From Puccinia triticina (Eukaryota > Basidiomycota > Pucciniomycetes > Pucciniales > Pucciniaceae), in assembly GCF_026914185.1 (NCBI RefSeq), contig NC_070563.1, positions 5,973,001-6,037,000 of the forward strand: a stretch of 64,000 nucleotides of DNA, written 5' to 3'. Of the stretch, positions 1 through 12,450 are shown one piece after another; the first letter of the stretch is position 1; every line of letters begins with the position of its first letter. The notes beneath the pieces are model-generated. The model had not been told where the DNA came from. It saw only the letters and a list, made by a program, of their open reading frames with translations, and made no database searches. The position numbers were made by a program, and so were the translations under genes.

Positions 1-271
1 TACTTGGCCCTTTACTACTAAAAAACTAAGTTTGGTAAATTGCGGGATGCATGCGAAGTACTTCAGCAACCGGTCCGACGTGCCCACTTATACCGTGTGA
101 CCCAAAGACAAAGGAGACCCGGGGAATAACGCTGGTCCGAAGAAAGACGCAGCTCGTACAACGCCGCCCTTTGTTCCGGTTGAGAGCCTTTTCGCCGTCA
201 ATTAAATAATTCCCTACCCACAAGCGAAGTAAGCCACTTGAATGTATCTCTGGTGTGGATGATGTCCCTAA
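1..271. other. Flank 3' of the Helitron helicase
   Basis: No gene is recognisable here. The stretch lies downstream of the Helitron helicase stop codon on the minus strand and should hold the Helitron 3' end if the element is complete. I could not identify a CTRR terminus with a preceding hairpin, so the boundary stays open. Confidence 0.3.
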
Positions 272-3200
272 TCAGGTACTTACCACTCCGAAGTCAAATA
301 TTGATTTGTGTACAACATTAATGATGCCAGACCGATTGACTGGCTTGACAACCAATAAGTCATTGACGTTCGAGACTCGTGATAGTGCGACGTAAAGTTG
401 TCCATGCGAAAAAACATCCGTTTTGAGGTAAACACCTACCCTTCTCAATGTCTGGCCTTGACTCTTATTGACGGACATTGCATAAGCTGGGGCCACAGGA
501 AATTGGTATCTGAAGAAGGATAGCCCAGACCGGCCACTTCCTTTGCTGTGCAGCTTTGTCCGCGGCAAGGTGACCACGTTCCCGGAAAATGGCCCGGACA
601 TAAGTCTGCCTATAATATAGGCGTAGCTGACGTCATCAACAACTATCCTTGAGCCGTTGCACAATCCCTTTTCAATAGCCATATTCCGAATTACGACCAA
701 CGGCATTCCGACTTTTATTTCGATTTCATGTTTGGGAAAACCAGAAATTGAAATTTTATTAAGGCATTCCTCAGGGAGTGAGCCAAAAGAGTCGGGATCG
801 GGCGTATCTAGAGACTTGATCATGATGGATCGACCTGGCAACATTCCTAATATTTCGGCGTTGAGCTTTCTTACGTCGCAGTTTAGCGGCGCTAGTATGC
901 ATCTCTCGTTCAAGTAACGCACCGCAATGTCGTTATTTGAATTACAAGTCGCATTCAGATCGTTGTAGACGAAGGATACCAGCTTGGCTTGCATTTTGTC
1001 TTGAGTCGGGAATGACATCACATTCATTCCTTTCAATTTGATTAAGCTAAAATCTTTAACTTGATTATCGCCTTGACCCAGCGCCAAGAGGGCCTTACCG
1101 AAAACAATATTCTTAGACCTCGACTCACACGGGCCCGATAGGGCCCTGGCAAGCCGCATATTTTCAGTCAGGTGGAAAGAAGTAATGGATTGCCAAACGG
1201 CAGAAGATTTGATTGTCGCGTGCTGAGGGAATGGGAACTCGTTATATTTGACGACCGGTAAGATTTGGCGGAAGTCACCGGAGAAGATTACAACCTTCCC
1301 GCCAAAAGGAGCATCCGAGTCGCAAAGTCGTTTTAGAGTCTTATTTACCGCGTCAATCGCATTTTTGTGGATCGTGACAATCTCGTCCCAAATAATCATG
1401 CGTGTTCGTCGAATTTCATCTGCCAGTATAGTACCCGACTCAATCGGACACTCCGCGTCTTCTTGAGTGTCAATCGGTATCTTGAAAGCCGAGTGCGCCG
1501 TCTGCCCACTGGTAAGCAATAAAGCGACGACTCCAGACGAAGCGACAACAATGATATCAATCGAGCTAATATTCGCTTTATCGATCAGGGTGTTGAGTAG
1601 AAATGTTTTGCCGGTCCCACCCGGACCGTCGAGGCAGAAACACTTGGGTACTCGCCTCTTCATGACATCATCAACAGCGGCGTAAAATTGAGACTGGCCC
1701 AAGTTGAACGATTCTCTGTTAGCCTTTAACCTTGTCATCAAGACGGCAGGATCTTCCTCCCCGCGTTCCTCGGCTCGAATTGTGGCGAGCAAACGCTGTT
1801 GCTTCATGGTCGCCTTCAAGCCGCAAGCGTCAAGAGAGGACCCCATGCCCTCCACCAAACCTTTCAATCGGAAAAGGGCCAATACTCGGCGCTCGTGGTC
1901 GTCCAATTGCCGTGAGTATTGTTTTGACATATCGATCCGGCAACAATCGTCCGTGAAATTCATGTAGTGCTTTTTAAACAGGACTTTCGGGTCGGCCGGC
2001 GGCGAATGTACGCACATCATAGCGAAATACATTGTCAATTGGTACCCCGACTGGACACAAGACGCTTCTTGTAAAGCTTCATCGTATAGGAAATCGTTCA
2101 CCAAGAGGCCTAGTTGATTGCATGCCGATTGGTAATCGTCAAAGACGGTGCCATCAACGGTCCTCATATCTTCATGCGAAGTCATTCCTTTGCGGTGGAG
2201 TAGCAACACACGCATGTAATACTTTTCCCCAGCCAGATAAGACACCGAGAATAGCCGGCCGACGACGTCAACACAAGTCTTACGCGGGATCCATTCTTTC
2301 TTCGCCTTATTCCATGAAAAGTAAGCGGGTACCTCCTCGTAGAAGAGAGTTCTGGCTCTCCGCCCATCGGCGCCTACCGCGTCGTCTTCGTTGAGTTTAA
2401 GGAATTGCGTCAAGCTGGTTTGAGTAGCCTTGCCGCTGTTGATCTGGCCCTCCAGGCCTTCTTTGCCGTCGAAGTAAACCAGCTGCTCGTTCTTATCGTG
2501 AATGTTGAGCCGAGTAACAGCAGGTGATCGGCCCGATAGTGGGTATTTGAATAACCTCCAACACGCTGTAAGCAAAAACAGCGTCAGCCTCAAGTATTTC
2601 GCTTGTCGTGAGTGAAGCGGCCCACCTTCAGGAGGGCTGATGTATCGACCATCTATGTAGGACTGGACTTCGTCGTCCCCGGCCAGAGACATAGCTAACC
2701 TGTCGTGGCCCTTCGTGATGTATTTATAGAGATATTTGATCGCGGATGAACTCGCGGGGACCTCGACATTTATTTGGCAGCAGAATGCGCGGGTAAGGTG
2801 TGGCGAATAGGGAACAACCAAACCGTTGTCAAATGTCGTCGTATGTTTGCTGAACGTACGACCCGAGTCCCGCCGCAAGTATACCGGGTAAGTGCCGTCA
2901 ATGTTGATCGTCCGCTCGCTGAAAGGCTTAGGGAAGCCGATCTTACACGATTTCCCGTTCCAACATGGCCGATTGTGACAGGGCCCGTGGAGCATGAATT
3001 CACAAACAAGGGCGTGTAGTATGGGTGAGCCGACCGGGTCGGGTATTTCAGCTGAAACAATTTCGTCGATGGACTCCGGAGTCGCGGGCCAATCTCGTTC
3101 ATGTAATGTCAACATTAGATGCAAGTGCGGCAAGCCGCGCTTTTGAAACTCGACCGTAAATACGTACGCGACAACCTCGCCGAGACGACCCATCTTGATC

Positions 3201-4780
3201 AGCACGAACAGGAGGTAGCACATTTTGAGGTAAAACACCCGCGTCACAATTGTCGGGTGGTCGACCGGGTTGTCTCCTGCAGGTATTTCCTGGAGAACTT
3301 GGGCCATTTCGGGTTTGCCGTCATGGTGATGAAGAGCGAAGGCGGACCATATTTACGAGTGATCGCCATGGCATCGTGGTACAATTGCTCCATGCCCCTC
3401 GGGCTGCCTATGAACGTCGCTGGGAGAATCACGCAGCAACCGGTGATATTCGACTGATTTTCTAAGGACTTGAGTAGTTGGTTGACTTGTAGGTCCCGAC
3501 CTTGAGTTTGTCCTGATTGCTTGTGATGAATTTGAGCCGCTGGCGCTCAACGCAGACGCACATTTCGACCAGGATCTCTGGAAGCAAAGATCTACCAGCA
3601 AGTATGGCTGAAAACTTTGCATTTCGCTTGAACAACATGAACGCGAACCATTCAAGAGGGCCAACCTTCCTCCCCTTGACTGTCATAACTCGAGATGAAT
3701 GTTAGTGAATGTTAGGCTAAGAGTTAAGAACTCATGCTCACCTCTTTCAGTCAAGGCACAGAATAAATTATCCCACTGTTGCTCGCCGAAGGGGAAGAAA
3801 AGTGGGTACCTCATTGGGAAATAAGATGAGTGCATGTCCGAAATGCATTCGAGCCCGTTGTCGCGGCGATGGAGGAGTATTTGGCGGGGCTTGATGATAT
3901 TGCCGGCGCCCTGGACAACAATGGCGACCTCGTTTGCAGTCGGGCAATTGTACCGCTTCGGGTCGCTCCCCGGCTTTGGGACGCCTTGCAATTTCAATGT
4001 CCTTGCGTTTCTTGCCTTGAGAATATCCTTAGCGGAGCGGAAGACTTTTGCGTAAGGGTTGTGTCCGTTCAGATACTGCAACAATTTGAGAATCAGGCCG
4101 GGCTCCATACTTGCCGCTTTGCCGGAGTTGCCCGCTTTGCCCTTTGCCTTTTCAGCTCGATATTCCGCTTCGCCAAGCCCCTTATCCCCAACGACATAGA
4201 TTTGCGCGAAGCCGGCCGCGGATCCTGGTGCAGGCTCAATGCTTGAAATTCTGTGTGTAAGCGCGCCTGAAATTTTGAAGACATTTATACCGAACGGGCC
4301 TTGAACGGAGTGGTCGACGTTTGCGCCGAGTGAGGTAAATGCCAGCGCGTTGTTATACATCCTAAGCAAGCTCTGATAGTTCTTCGAGCCTAGAGAAAAA
4401 ACAATTGGTCAGTTGACATTCAATTCCCGGAATCAGGACAACCCACGTCTGTCTTTTGCGGTGAGCAGGAGTTTCATGAAGGTTGGATATTCGCGCGCGG
4501 ACCTGTCAGCTGAAGGCAGAGTTACTTTATCCTTCTGGCAGCAGGTCAAGAATGAGGGCTTGGCCTTGACGCGTTCTCCGAGGGTGGCTTCGTCCTTGTA
4601 ATGAAGCGCCTGACACTTACTGCATTCGACATCGCAAGGTCCGCAGCTATGAGGAACACTGTACAACGAGCAATTCCGGAGTGAAGCCTCGTAGGTAGGG
4701 TGCGTGCTGTTGCGCACTTTTCCTTTAGTCTCAATCATCGTACCGGGTCTGACGAGACCAACGTTCGGAGCAAGAAGCAA
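272..4780 (-). pseudogene. Helitron Rep-helicase transposase, frameshifted
   Basis: This is a rolling-circle transposase of the Helitron type: an HUH nickase fused to a Pif1-like 5'-3' helicase. Reading on the minus strand, 4780-4433 gives a Cys-rich N-terminal finger (CGPCDVECSKC then FLTCC). 4369-3750 gives the Helitron N-terminal region, and 3686-3310 the Helitron_like_N domain ending at NPKWP. 3307-272 carries the HUH motif (PHLHLML, about residue 61 of this segment), the paired-tyrosine motif (YLYKYITKG), Walker A (GPGGTGKT, about residue 565), Walker B (IIWDE) and the C-terminal helicase motif SVNKSQGQT. A probable GTGAGC intron lies near 3694-3749. The frame is lost near 3495-3505 and by one base near 3301-3303, just after NPKWP, so no full-length protein can be made as written. 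The 3307 methionine is internal to the family, not a true start. The family call is firm; the element ends are not mapped. Confidence 0.9.
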
Positions 4781-5930
4781 ATCCTAGAGTCGTGCCGTCC
4801 TGGAGATTGATTGTTTAGTCGATCGTATATTCAACCATTGATTGAGTCAGCTGATAAGGGATTGACAATGGACTAACCGTTGGCCGTGATTTGTACGCAC
4901 GTGGCAGCTTAATCGATTAAAACCTGGGGCGGCCGATTGTCTACGTTGTTTGATTTTATTTGCGGCGGAGGAGATTGGAAACTTCTGGGCAAGGGCAGGT
5001 CACGGTTGAGTTGAGACTACGAGGAATCGAGAAAGTCTGGAATGCGGTTGGAGCGGCCGAGGCCTTGACTTAGATGATCAGGGGTAAGGCCGTCGACAGC
5101 CTAAGACTTGAACCCTGTCGGGTGTCACCAGGTGTTGTGTCTCGCGCTACAGCCTCATGACTCATGTGTGATATGTCATAGACCGGCCCAGCTAGAGTCA
5201 TTTTATTCCCTGTGCAATTATTAATGTCGAGATTATATTCAAGTTGAACCTGTTGCTATCATATGTTGTGTCACCAGGTCATATACGAATGGGAGTCTTA
5301 CGCATGACGGTTGACGGCGATATGCCAGCTGCAGTAAATTTGCTCATCTTGCCGCTAGTATTGAGGATATAATCATAAAGTAACCTGAGAATTTACGTCC
5401 TCTTCTGCTCATTGGTGAAGACGCCTGTGAGGTAATATTTCAGGCGACGTGAGCTACTAATACAAGAATGGGCAATAGTATTCACAATAAAATTTTCCAT
5501 GTTGGGATGCTGATGTGAAATGGCTGCCGCAAAGATTGGCATACAGCTAATCGCAAATCTTTGTTTTGGTCGAGTGGACGGGCGAATGGTTTTTCTCATT
5601 GATATGCGGCCTAGTTTATCTATATACATGGACAAGCATAGAGGGAGACGGGATACATGTTTCGCTCAATTTGTATTGCGGGAAGAAATGACGGGAGAAG
5701 TAAAGCATTCGGCGTGTGTTGTGTCTCCTGAATTGAGACAAGGAAGGGGAGATTACAGATGGGCTAAGGTTACTAAGGCTTTCAGGTGCATCGATTGACG
5801 ACCTGATTAAGAGGTATGATCCTGTTGGAGCCCCAAGAAGATGAACGACGTGGAATGATAGGTCACGTCGTGCAAATAAGTTGGCCTGAACGCGGGAAGA
5901 TTGGGCGCGGAGGTCGGAGATCATTTAGCG
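4781..5930. other. Spacer between Helitron transposase and OB/AT-hook gene
   Basis: I see no convincing gene in this 1.15-kb stretch. It contains AT-rich sequence and short chance reading frames without domain-like composition. It would hold the promoter of the minus-strand Helitron transposase and the 3' untranslated region of the minus-strand gene at 5931-7225. Confidence 0.35.
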
Positions 5931-7225
5931 TTAAAATTTCTTCATACGCTTGGCCGCCTCTTGAAGGATGGACTTTCGTGGCCTGCCACGCTTCGAGGAC
6001 TCAGGCGCAGCAGGAGCGGGTTCGGGTTCCGGCTCGCTCGCATCAGCTTCTTCTTTGTCAAACATGGCCTCTTCTTCGTCGTCCAAAACGTCTTGCGCTT
6101 TTTGCTTGCCTTTGGTCGGGGTCAAGTTAGGGAGAAGTTTAGCCGCCGGGGCTGGCTTCCTTGCGGAGAAGCTTGGGGTTATAGGGCTTGCCCTTGAGCC
6201 ACTTGGGGTTTCTGGTGTCGCGCTTCAGGTCTTCTCGCCATGAGATTTAGGTGAGAATTTTGTGCTGTAGTGTTTACGTCAGCGCGGTGTTCATCGGATA
6301 CGGCCCAACAAGACTCACAGCTTCTTCTTTATCTCCCCTGCGCCATTGTTGCCGGCGACCGCGTCGGCAGGTTTAATTTTGCCAAGCTGGTGGCCGTTGG
6401 TTACACTCACGTGGTTAACCTACGATCGATGAGCAAAAGTCAGGACAAATTTGGATAGGTTAGGCCGACAGGAAACCTCACGAGAACTACAGCCATGTTA
6501 GTCTCCATGTTGAAGTCGATCAGGCGGCCGATGATCTTAACCTCGCGACCAACAGCGTATAACGAATGCGTCTTGGTAAGATTTTTCGTACCTGGAACAA
6601 TATATTTCACGTCGAACTTTTTGTGGCCACGATTCTGGACCGCGATGAAGGGTCAGTTAAGTATTATATGATGGACAAGCAGCGAACTCACTTCGGCATC
6701 CCAGTCGGAGTGAGCGACTATCACTTGAAGACTAACACCTGTGTCGGCGGCGTCGGGGGCGACCTCCTGTCTATGTGTTATGAGGCCAAGGCTTGAGATA
6801 AATGTTTTATTTGTAAATTCTGGTTGGTTGGGGCCAGTCGCGCAGACGCGAGTAACTATATCATGATTATAAGACAAGGTGGGGGGGCACCCATCATTGG
6901 TGGCAATCATCTTACCGCTAACTGCGTAGATGAACTCGGATTCCAGAACGTTGGTAAGCGCGGTGTTTGTCACCAATTGAACTTCAAAATTCTCGGACTT
7001 CTCATCGGTTACACCACCGCATTGGATGAAGCTTGGGGCTTTGACGAATCCGTATTGGTTGGCTCGGACTGTATCAAAGGTTGACTGAAGCACAAAGTTA
7101 GCTTTAATGTGTGCAGGGTAGTGGGAAAGGAGGAAAGTGCGTCGCGGTTAAACACTTACATCTGTTAGAGGCTCAAAGTGACTGGAGTAGGTGACCGGGT
7201 GGTTGGGGACTTGGGAAGAAGACAT
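5931..7225 (-). CDS. Five-exon protein: candidate OB-fold plus AT-hook tail, Helitron-adjacent
   Basis: Five exons join in frame to 334 residues: 7225-7160, 7084-6692, 6634-6482, 6419-6319 and 6222-5931. Introns start GTAAGT, GTGAGT, GTGAGG and GTGAGT and end in AG. The ATG at 7225 opens MSSSQVPNHPVTYSS; the stop is TAA. The middle is beta-rich with an OB-like pattern (FIYAVSGKMIATNDG, later VGREVKIIGRLIDF and AVVLVNHVSVTNG). The C-terminal third is low complexity: an acidic patch, a Pro/Glu run, then KRGRPRKS, which has the RGRP core of an AT-hook, and a basic end. No stop or frameshift interrupts it, unlike the transposon genes nearby. It lies upstream of the Helitron helicase on the same strand. 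A role as a single-strand or AT-rich DNA binding accessory protein is inference; a rust-specific host family is the alternative. Confidence 0.7.
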
Positions 7226-7722
7226 ATTGGTTGCCTGGGGTTGGGATAAGCAAAGAGTGGCGGGTAGGATAGTTGGCTGATTTGCGAGAGGCGATGAAAT
7301 TCGAAGATTGGTTGTATCTAATTGGGGTGAAGTGTGTGCTGAGATGTGCGGTAGTGTGAATGGATTGTGGTGAGTTTATGACTTGGTGACGGGTGCATTT
7401 ATGCAAAGGGGATGGTGGCTGAGGAGTTGGACAGGGGACGGTAGCGAGACAAATTGATGGATGAGAGACTGGGCAAGGCAGAAAGCTATGGGATCAGACC
7501 GGTTTGGGCAAAAATGCGTCAGGTCTGGGTAGAGTTGGCCAGGCGCAGTCGAGTTGATTGAAACAAGATGCCGGGCAGCCGTGTTGAGATGAACTTGCGG
7601 TCAGGGTCTTCACAACTTAGTACCTACCAACGCGGCGAGGAGAGTTAAACTGCCTGGCGTTGATGTAGAGTGTAGTTAGACTGGCTGGCTCACCTTGAAC
7701 AACTGGATTAGTATTAGCGGGT
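7226..7722. other. Upstream region of the OB/AT-hook gene
   Basis: There is no recognisable gene. This G/T-rich stretch sits directly upstream of the ATG at 7225 on the minus strand and should contain its promoter. I saw no clear TATA box. Confidence 0.3.
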
Positions 7723-8030
7723 GAGATTAAGCCTAGCCGGGCCGAATAAGGGGAGTGTGCGTGATGGAGGAGAAACCGTTGTTTGGTTGAGGTTGTCAGT
7801 CGAGGCGGAGTTGGTTCGGACCGGATAAAGGTCCGCCAGGGCCAAGTGGTCATGCGTTTTGAATTGTAGTTTGAACGAGATTAAGCCTAGCCAAGCCAAA
7901 TAAAAGGAGTGTGCGTGATGGAGGAGAAACCGTTGTTTGGGTTAGGCTGTCAGTCGAGGCATAGTTGGTTCGGACCAGAGAAAGGGCCGCCGGGGCCAAG
8001 TGGTCATGCGTTTTCAACTGTAGTTAGGGG
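7723..8030. repeat. Tandem duplication of a 154-bp unit
   Basis: Two head-to-tail copies (about 7723-7876 and 7877-8030) each start GAGATTAAGCCTAGCC, pass through GGAGTGTGCGTGATGGAGG and end near GCCAAGTGGTCATGCGTTTT. They differ by scattered substitutions and short indels. No coding sense is evident. The 400 bases after it (to about 8439) are G-rich without a gene. Confidence 0.8.
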
Positions 8031-8439
8031 CAGCGAGGGGGTAAACACTTAGTGGTTGGCGAGCCATGGTTGCAGAGGTAAGAAGTTGGGTGGCGTGGCT
8101 GGACTTGCCTGGGCGAGCGTTGGAGTACAGTGTGCTGGAGCGACCGAGTTTGAGTATCAGGAGAGGGTCGATATCCACACGCAAAAGATGAACCTAGGCA
8201 GTCGAAAAAAATTGTGGCGTTCTGGTACTGGTAGGGCAAAGGGATTGGGTGTCAAGGGTCTGTTGGAGGGCCTGTGGCAGTGAGTGGGTATGCAGATTCA
8301 AAAGCGTGGGTTTAGAGTTGCCATGGAAACTGAGGTCGGTGGCTTACTGGAGGTTACATTGGTTACGGTTGGGAGAGCGACAACCATGTGGGTGTTTGGG
8401 TGAGTATAGTGGTTGTACGGCGGGTGCTGACAGATGGCG

Positions 8440-8755
8440 TATAAAAAGGGGGCCTTGGGGAATGATAATCGCCAGTCATCTCGCTGTGCTGCACTTCCAG
8501 CCAGTGGGTGACTCAACCCCTCCGCTGTCGCACGTGCGCAGTTTGAGGTTTAAGATTGGTGACCCCCCTTTGCAATTGCCTTAAATGCGGCGCGCTGGGG
8601 GTCATCGGCACAATACTTGCAGTCTCTCTAGAAGGGATTGGGTATTGGGCAGTTTGTGGACTGTGGAAATTATTTGTATTTTTTTTTTGTAAATTGTTAA
8701 GGGGAAACCCTTGATGTTTGTTTTTGTGTTTGTCTGTCTTTAATAAACTTAGATT
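8440..8755 (+). repeat. TATA-to-polyA module, copy 1 (LTR-like)
   Basis: The unit runs from a TATA box (TATAAAAAGGGGG at 8440) through a CCCCTCCGCTGTCGCA segment and a T-rich stretch to a polyadenylation-like end, TTTAATAAACTTAGATT. The same order and several sub-motifs recur at 60717-61150 and, more distantly, at 13735-14010, 15958-16237 and 60204-60516. It abuts the truncated 5' end of the hAT relic, so it may be a solo LTR that landed there. Confidence 0.5.
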
Positions 8756-8787
8756 AAAGGTCGGCCTAATTTTTGGTTTTCTTTTAT

Positions 8788-11100
8788 GTCGTTTTATCAG
8801 TTAATCAAGTACTGACTACAGCTCAAAAACCCACTTTCCAGCTGCACGCAGGCACAATCTATTTAGGTGTTGATGCATGGCAATCACCAAACGGATTTGA
8901 TATCTTCGGTGCAGTGATATGCCGACTTGTTGACGACAGCGCGGGTAATTTTAAATCAGAAGCAACACCTCTGGACTTTGTGCAGCTGAGCAAAAGGCAC
9001 ACAGGCAAATACCTAGCTAGCATGGTCCAGTGCATGGTTGAGAAGTTTGGATTAGAAGATTGGGTAAGAACAAATTTCCAAAAAAATCAGATTCATCTAA
9101 TTATGTATTGCTAAAACAGTTTCTTACTCTGTCAGATCCATGGGATTGTTTCTGACAATGCTTCAAACAACGCAAAAATGATTTCCGAGCTGGGATTCCT
9201 CGGGTGGAAGCGGTTCCAGGGTGAGCCGCAGTGGATACGGTGCTTTGCGCACATCCTCAACCTGATTGTCAAGGCCATCCTTTGACCCTTTGGACGTCAA
9301 AAGAAAGGCACCGTGGGGGCTGAAGAGCTTGAAGATGAAGAATCCAGTGACAAAGAAGAACCCCAAAATCTTATTGAAAGGTGAGTCGTTCAAGTACAAG
9401 ATATAGATATCGCTCAGATGTGAAATCAGCTCATTTTCATTATTTTTGCATTGCATTATCTTCAGCTTCCAATCCCCGGATGATGATGAGGAATCCGATC
9501 AGGTAGATGCGGCCCCGGATGAGGGGGACGATGCCACCCTTCAGCCTGAGGATGAGCTCACTCTGGCTGAAATCAAAGACCTGGAAGAAGAGTTGGACGG
9601 AGATTTGTATACTTCTGAATCGTGCCGTTGGTCCCTTGCAAAGGTCAGCTCACGATTCTTTTGAATGACGCCTTGATGATTGCTTATAACAAATGAATTT
9701 CTTTTGTTCAGTTTCGTAGAATCGCAACCAAATTGAAGAAGTCCCCCAACTCGAAAGTTAAGTTCATCCAAGTATGTAAAGAAAACAAGTGCGAGCAGCC
9801 TCACAACATTGAGAGGGACGTACCAACGCGTTGGAACTCGACATACAAGCAGCTCATGAGCATTGTTAGGTGCGAGGATGCAATGTAAGTGTTTCTTTTG
9901 TCATCATTCTCACTCTGGAGGACCAAGGTGAACGATTCCAACTTGGTTTTCATGGCAGTGTCATATGGCAGCGGGATAAGCAGTTCGGCACCCCGCGGAG
10001 CAACCATATACGCCAAGAGGACTTGGACTTGGCACGTCATCTTGTTCAGATTCTGGAACCCTTTCACAAGTTCACACTTCAAATATCTACTGGTGCCTCA
10101 GCTTGAGTGGCCGAAGTTGTTGTCCTCATCAATCAAATCACTGCCAGCCTTTCTACCGTAATCGCAAACAACAATGACATTTATCCTCCAGCATTACGAA
10201 ATGCATGTCGTGCCGGGATTTGTCTCACAAATAAGTATTATTTGCTCACAGACTGTTCACCCATTTACCGGATCGCAATGGGTTAGTCTTTTCATTGAGC
10301 CACATGTATTGTAACTTTTCTGTTTCATACTAACTTTGCTAAAACTTTGACTTGAAGTTCTGCACCCATCTTTCAAAGATGAATACTTCAAGCTTGCAAA
10401 ATGGCCTTGTTCATGGATCGATGAGGCACTTGCTCTAACTCGCGAAATGTTTGATAAATGGTATAAGCCTAGGAAATCAGATCCAAATTTCATACCACCA
10501 CAAAAGGTACCAGCAAAGGTAACATTATTTCTTCTTCTAATCTAATAAAAGTGAATCTGCACTGAATCACTCTCCAGCCTCAAACTGGTGTCCTGGCAGG
10601 GCTAAGCGCTGCCGCTGTCGCAAGATCCGTTGACGGTTCATCCGACCCCGTGGACATATGGCTCTCAGGTGGGCTGGTTCTGGAAGATGGTGCACCAATC
10701 AATGGTCTGAAGTGGTGGGTTGAGCAGAAACGTTTGGGGAATACCCACCACGGTCTTTTACAGATGGCCCTTGATATATTAAGCTGCCCGGGTGAGTTTC
10801 ACATTATCTTACATGTAAGTTTTGGAAGAGTTATCCATGCTGATTACTCCTGGTTTCTATACAGAAACAACTGTAGATGTAGAGCGTACCTTCAACTTTG
10901 GCCGAGATTATGTGTCCACCAGGAGACACAGCCTCAGTGCAAAGTCAGTAAGTAGAGGGATGACCTTGTTGTTCTATTCAAAGAACAACAAGATCGCATC
11001 CCTGGCCCTCCACGAGTACATGACCAAACACAAAAACAAGGGCAAAACAGGTGTAAAGACCAGGGCAGAAGGCTCAAAAAATGTTGTACATATAGATTAA
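8788..11100 (+). pseudogene. hAT transposase relic 1, N-terminus missing
   Basis: This is a cut-and-paste transposase of the hAT superfamily, in exons separated by short introns. Visible blocks are TIYLGVDAWQSPNGFDIFGA (RNase H-like start), SDNASNNAKM, CFAHILNLIVKAIL, VPTRWNSTY, and a C-terminal dimerisation region with LKWWVEQKRL and VDVERTFNFGRDYVSTRR. The BED finger and the N-terminal 150 or so residues expected for the family are absent; the upstream sequence is the TATA module, so truncation by insertion is likely. Two in-frame TGA codons (9283-9285 and 10104-10106) interrupt it, each preceded by T. The usual Ser-Ala-Ser-Glu of the dimerisation motif is replaced by Val-Asp-Val-Glu. No terminal inverted repeats were found with confidence; CCCGC/GCGGG-rich inverted sequence follows at 11150-11240. 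Confidence 0.85.
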
Positions 11101-11254
11101 GATAGCCAGCAATCAGAATCTGCCCGCTTTAGTTCATTTTAAGTGGCAGGTACCCGCAAATACCCGCAACGGGTAACGCCGATACCCGCTCTGCGGGTGT
11201 CTCATATTGGGCAAAAAATGCTGCGGGTACCCGGTTTCAAAGCGACCAGCTCTA

Positions 11255-11520
11255 CACCTCTCAATGACCAGTCCTGGTCATTGAGGTGTTTAAAACATCT
11301 CTCAATGACCAGACCGGTCATCAAGCTGAACAACATCTCTTGATGACCAGACCAGTCATCGAGGTGAATAACATCTCTTGATGACCGGTGTGTGCCAGTC
11401 ATCAAGCGGACTCACCCCTCTCCAGTCATTGAGGGGACTTATGACCCTTCTATACTGGCCATTGAGGGAAGTAGCACCTCCCCTCAATGACTGGTACATA
11501 CCAGACATTTGTTAAATTTG
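11255..11520. repeat. Irregular palindromic repeats with CTCAATGACC core
   Basis: About eight imperfect copies of a core reading CTCAATGACC, or its complement GGTCATTGAG, alternate in orientation, forming overlapping short inverted repeats. Spacing is irregular. The same core recurs at 12295-12330, 40500-40700 and 61507-61670. Confidence 0.7.
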
Positions 11521-12450
11521 TCACAACTAAGAGTTTATCATTTCTAATGAGTAAAGTTCTATCCAACAATCTTGGAGACAGAAAGAAAGAAAAGAGAAAA
11601 AAAGTGTACCTAAGAGCAGATCCGCTTGGTACTGATATGTATAGAGTAGAAAGAAGTCTTAAGGGCCGCAGTGCAGCTGAGGGAATCCACGAGTTCTGTG
11701 GACTGACGAGACTGTAAGCTGCATCAGCTAATGAACTCCTTGAGACGCGCTAAAGAGAAAGACTTCTTCTTACTCTGGCTCGAGGGTCTTCTGTATGAAG
11801 AATCGCCAATACAAGCTGATAGAGAGGAACCGCAGTTGTCTGCCGCAATGCTCAATGACAACTGTCAGTCTAGGGTCATTCCTGACTAAGGCTCAGCAGC
11901 AATGGACTCACCTCCTTGATTGGGACTAGAGATCCTATTGCTGAGGCTTGAACCTGTTTGGTCTGGTCTGGCGTCGGATATCAATGTGCTGTGGAGACAT
12001 ATAAGAACTCCAGTCAGCTTCATATATCCTAGCTGTGGCTATCCCAACAGACGTACTTACCTTGTAGGTGGTTTGTCTTGTTTGGGTTGCTTAGGCGCTT
12101 TGTTGATTGCTGACATGGCTGAAGGTTTGGGAGCAGAGGAATTAGCTTTAGCACATTCCATCCACCTGAGGGCAGCATGCATATTGCATGCGCCTGGAGG
12201 TAGCACTGGCTCACCTTGGTCCCTTGTAGGGTTAGGTTTAGCGGCCTTGCGCTTCCTCTGATTCGGGGATAAACCCAAATCCTGACAACATTGAGGGGTG
12301 TAGCACCTCCTCTCAATGACCGACACACACTGGACATCAAGGGGTGTAACACTACACCCCGGCAAATGAGTGGGGTCTCCTATTGATTGGGGTGAGTAGG
12401 CCACTTGACGGCCGGTCATCAAGTGGGATCTACTGCTTGATGGCTGGTCA
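11521..12450. other. No gene recognised
   Basis: Mixed sequence between two repeat blocks. A long minus-strand frame that continues into 12451-12728 is a by-product of the 36-bp repeat there. Scattered CTCAATGACC-type copies occur near 12300-12330. Confidence 0.35.

Noticed and set aside
5393..5635. 80-codon minus-strand frame
   Set aside because: Starts from no good context, low complexity of motif, no splice-consistent neighbours.
11150..11245. CCCGC/GCGGG repeats as hAT 1 terminal repeat
   Set aside because: No matching left end because the 5' side is truncated, and no 8-bp duplication.
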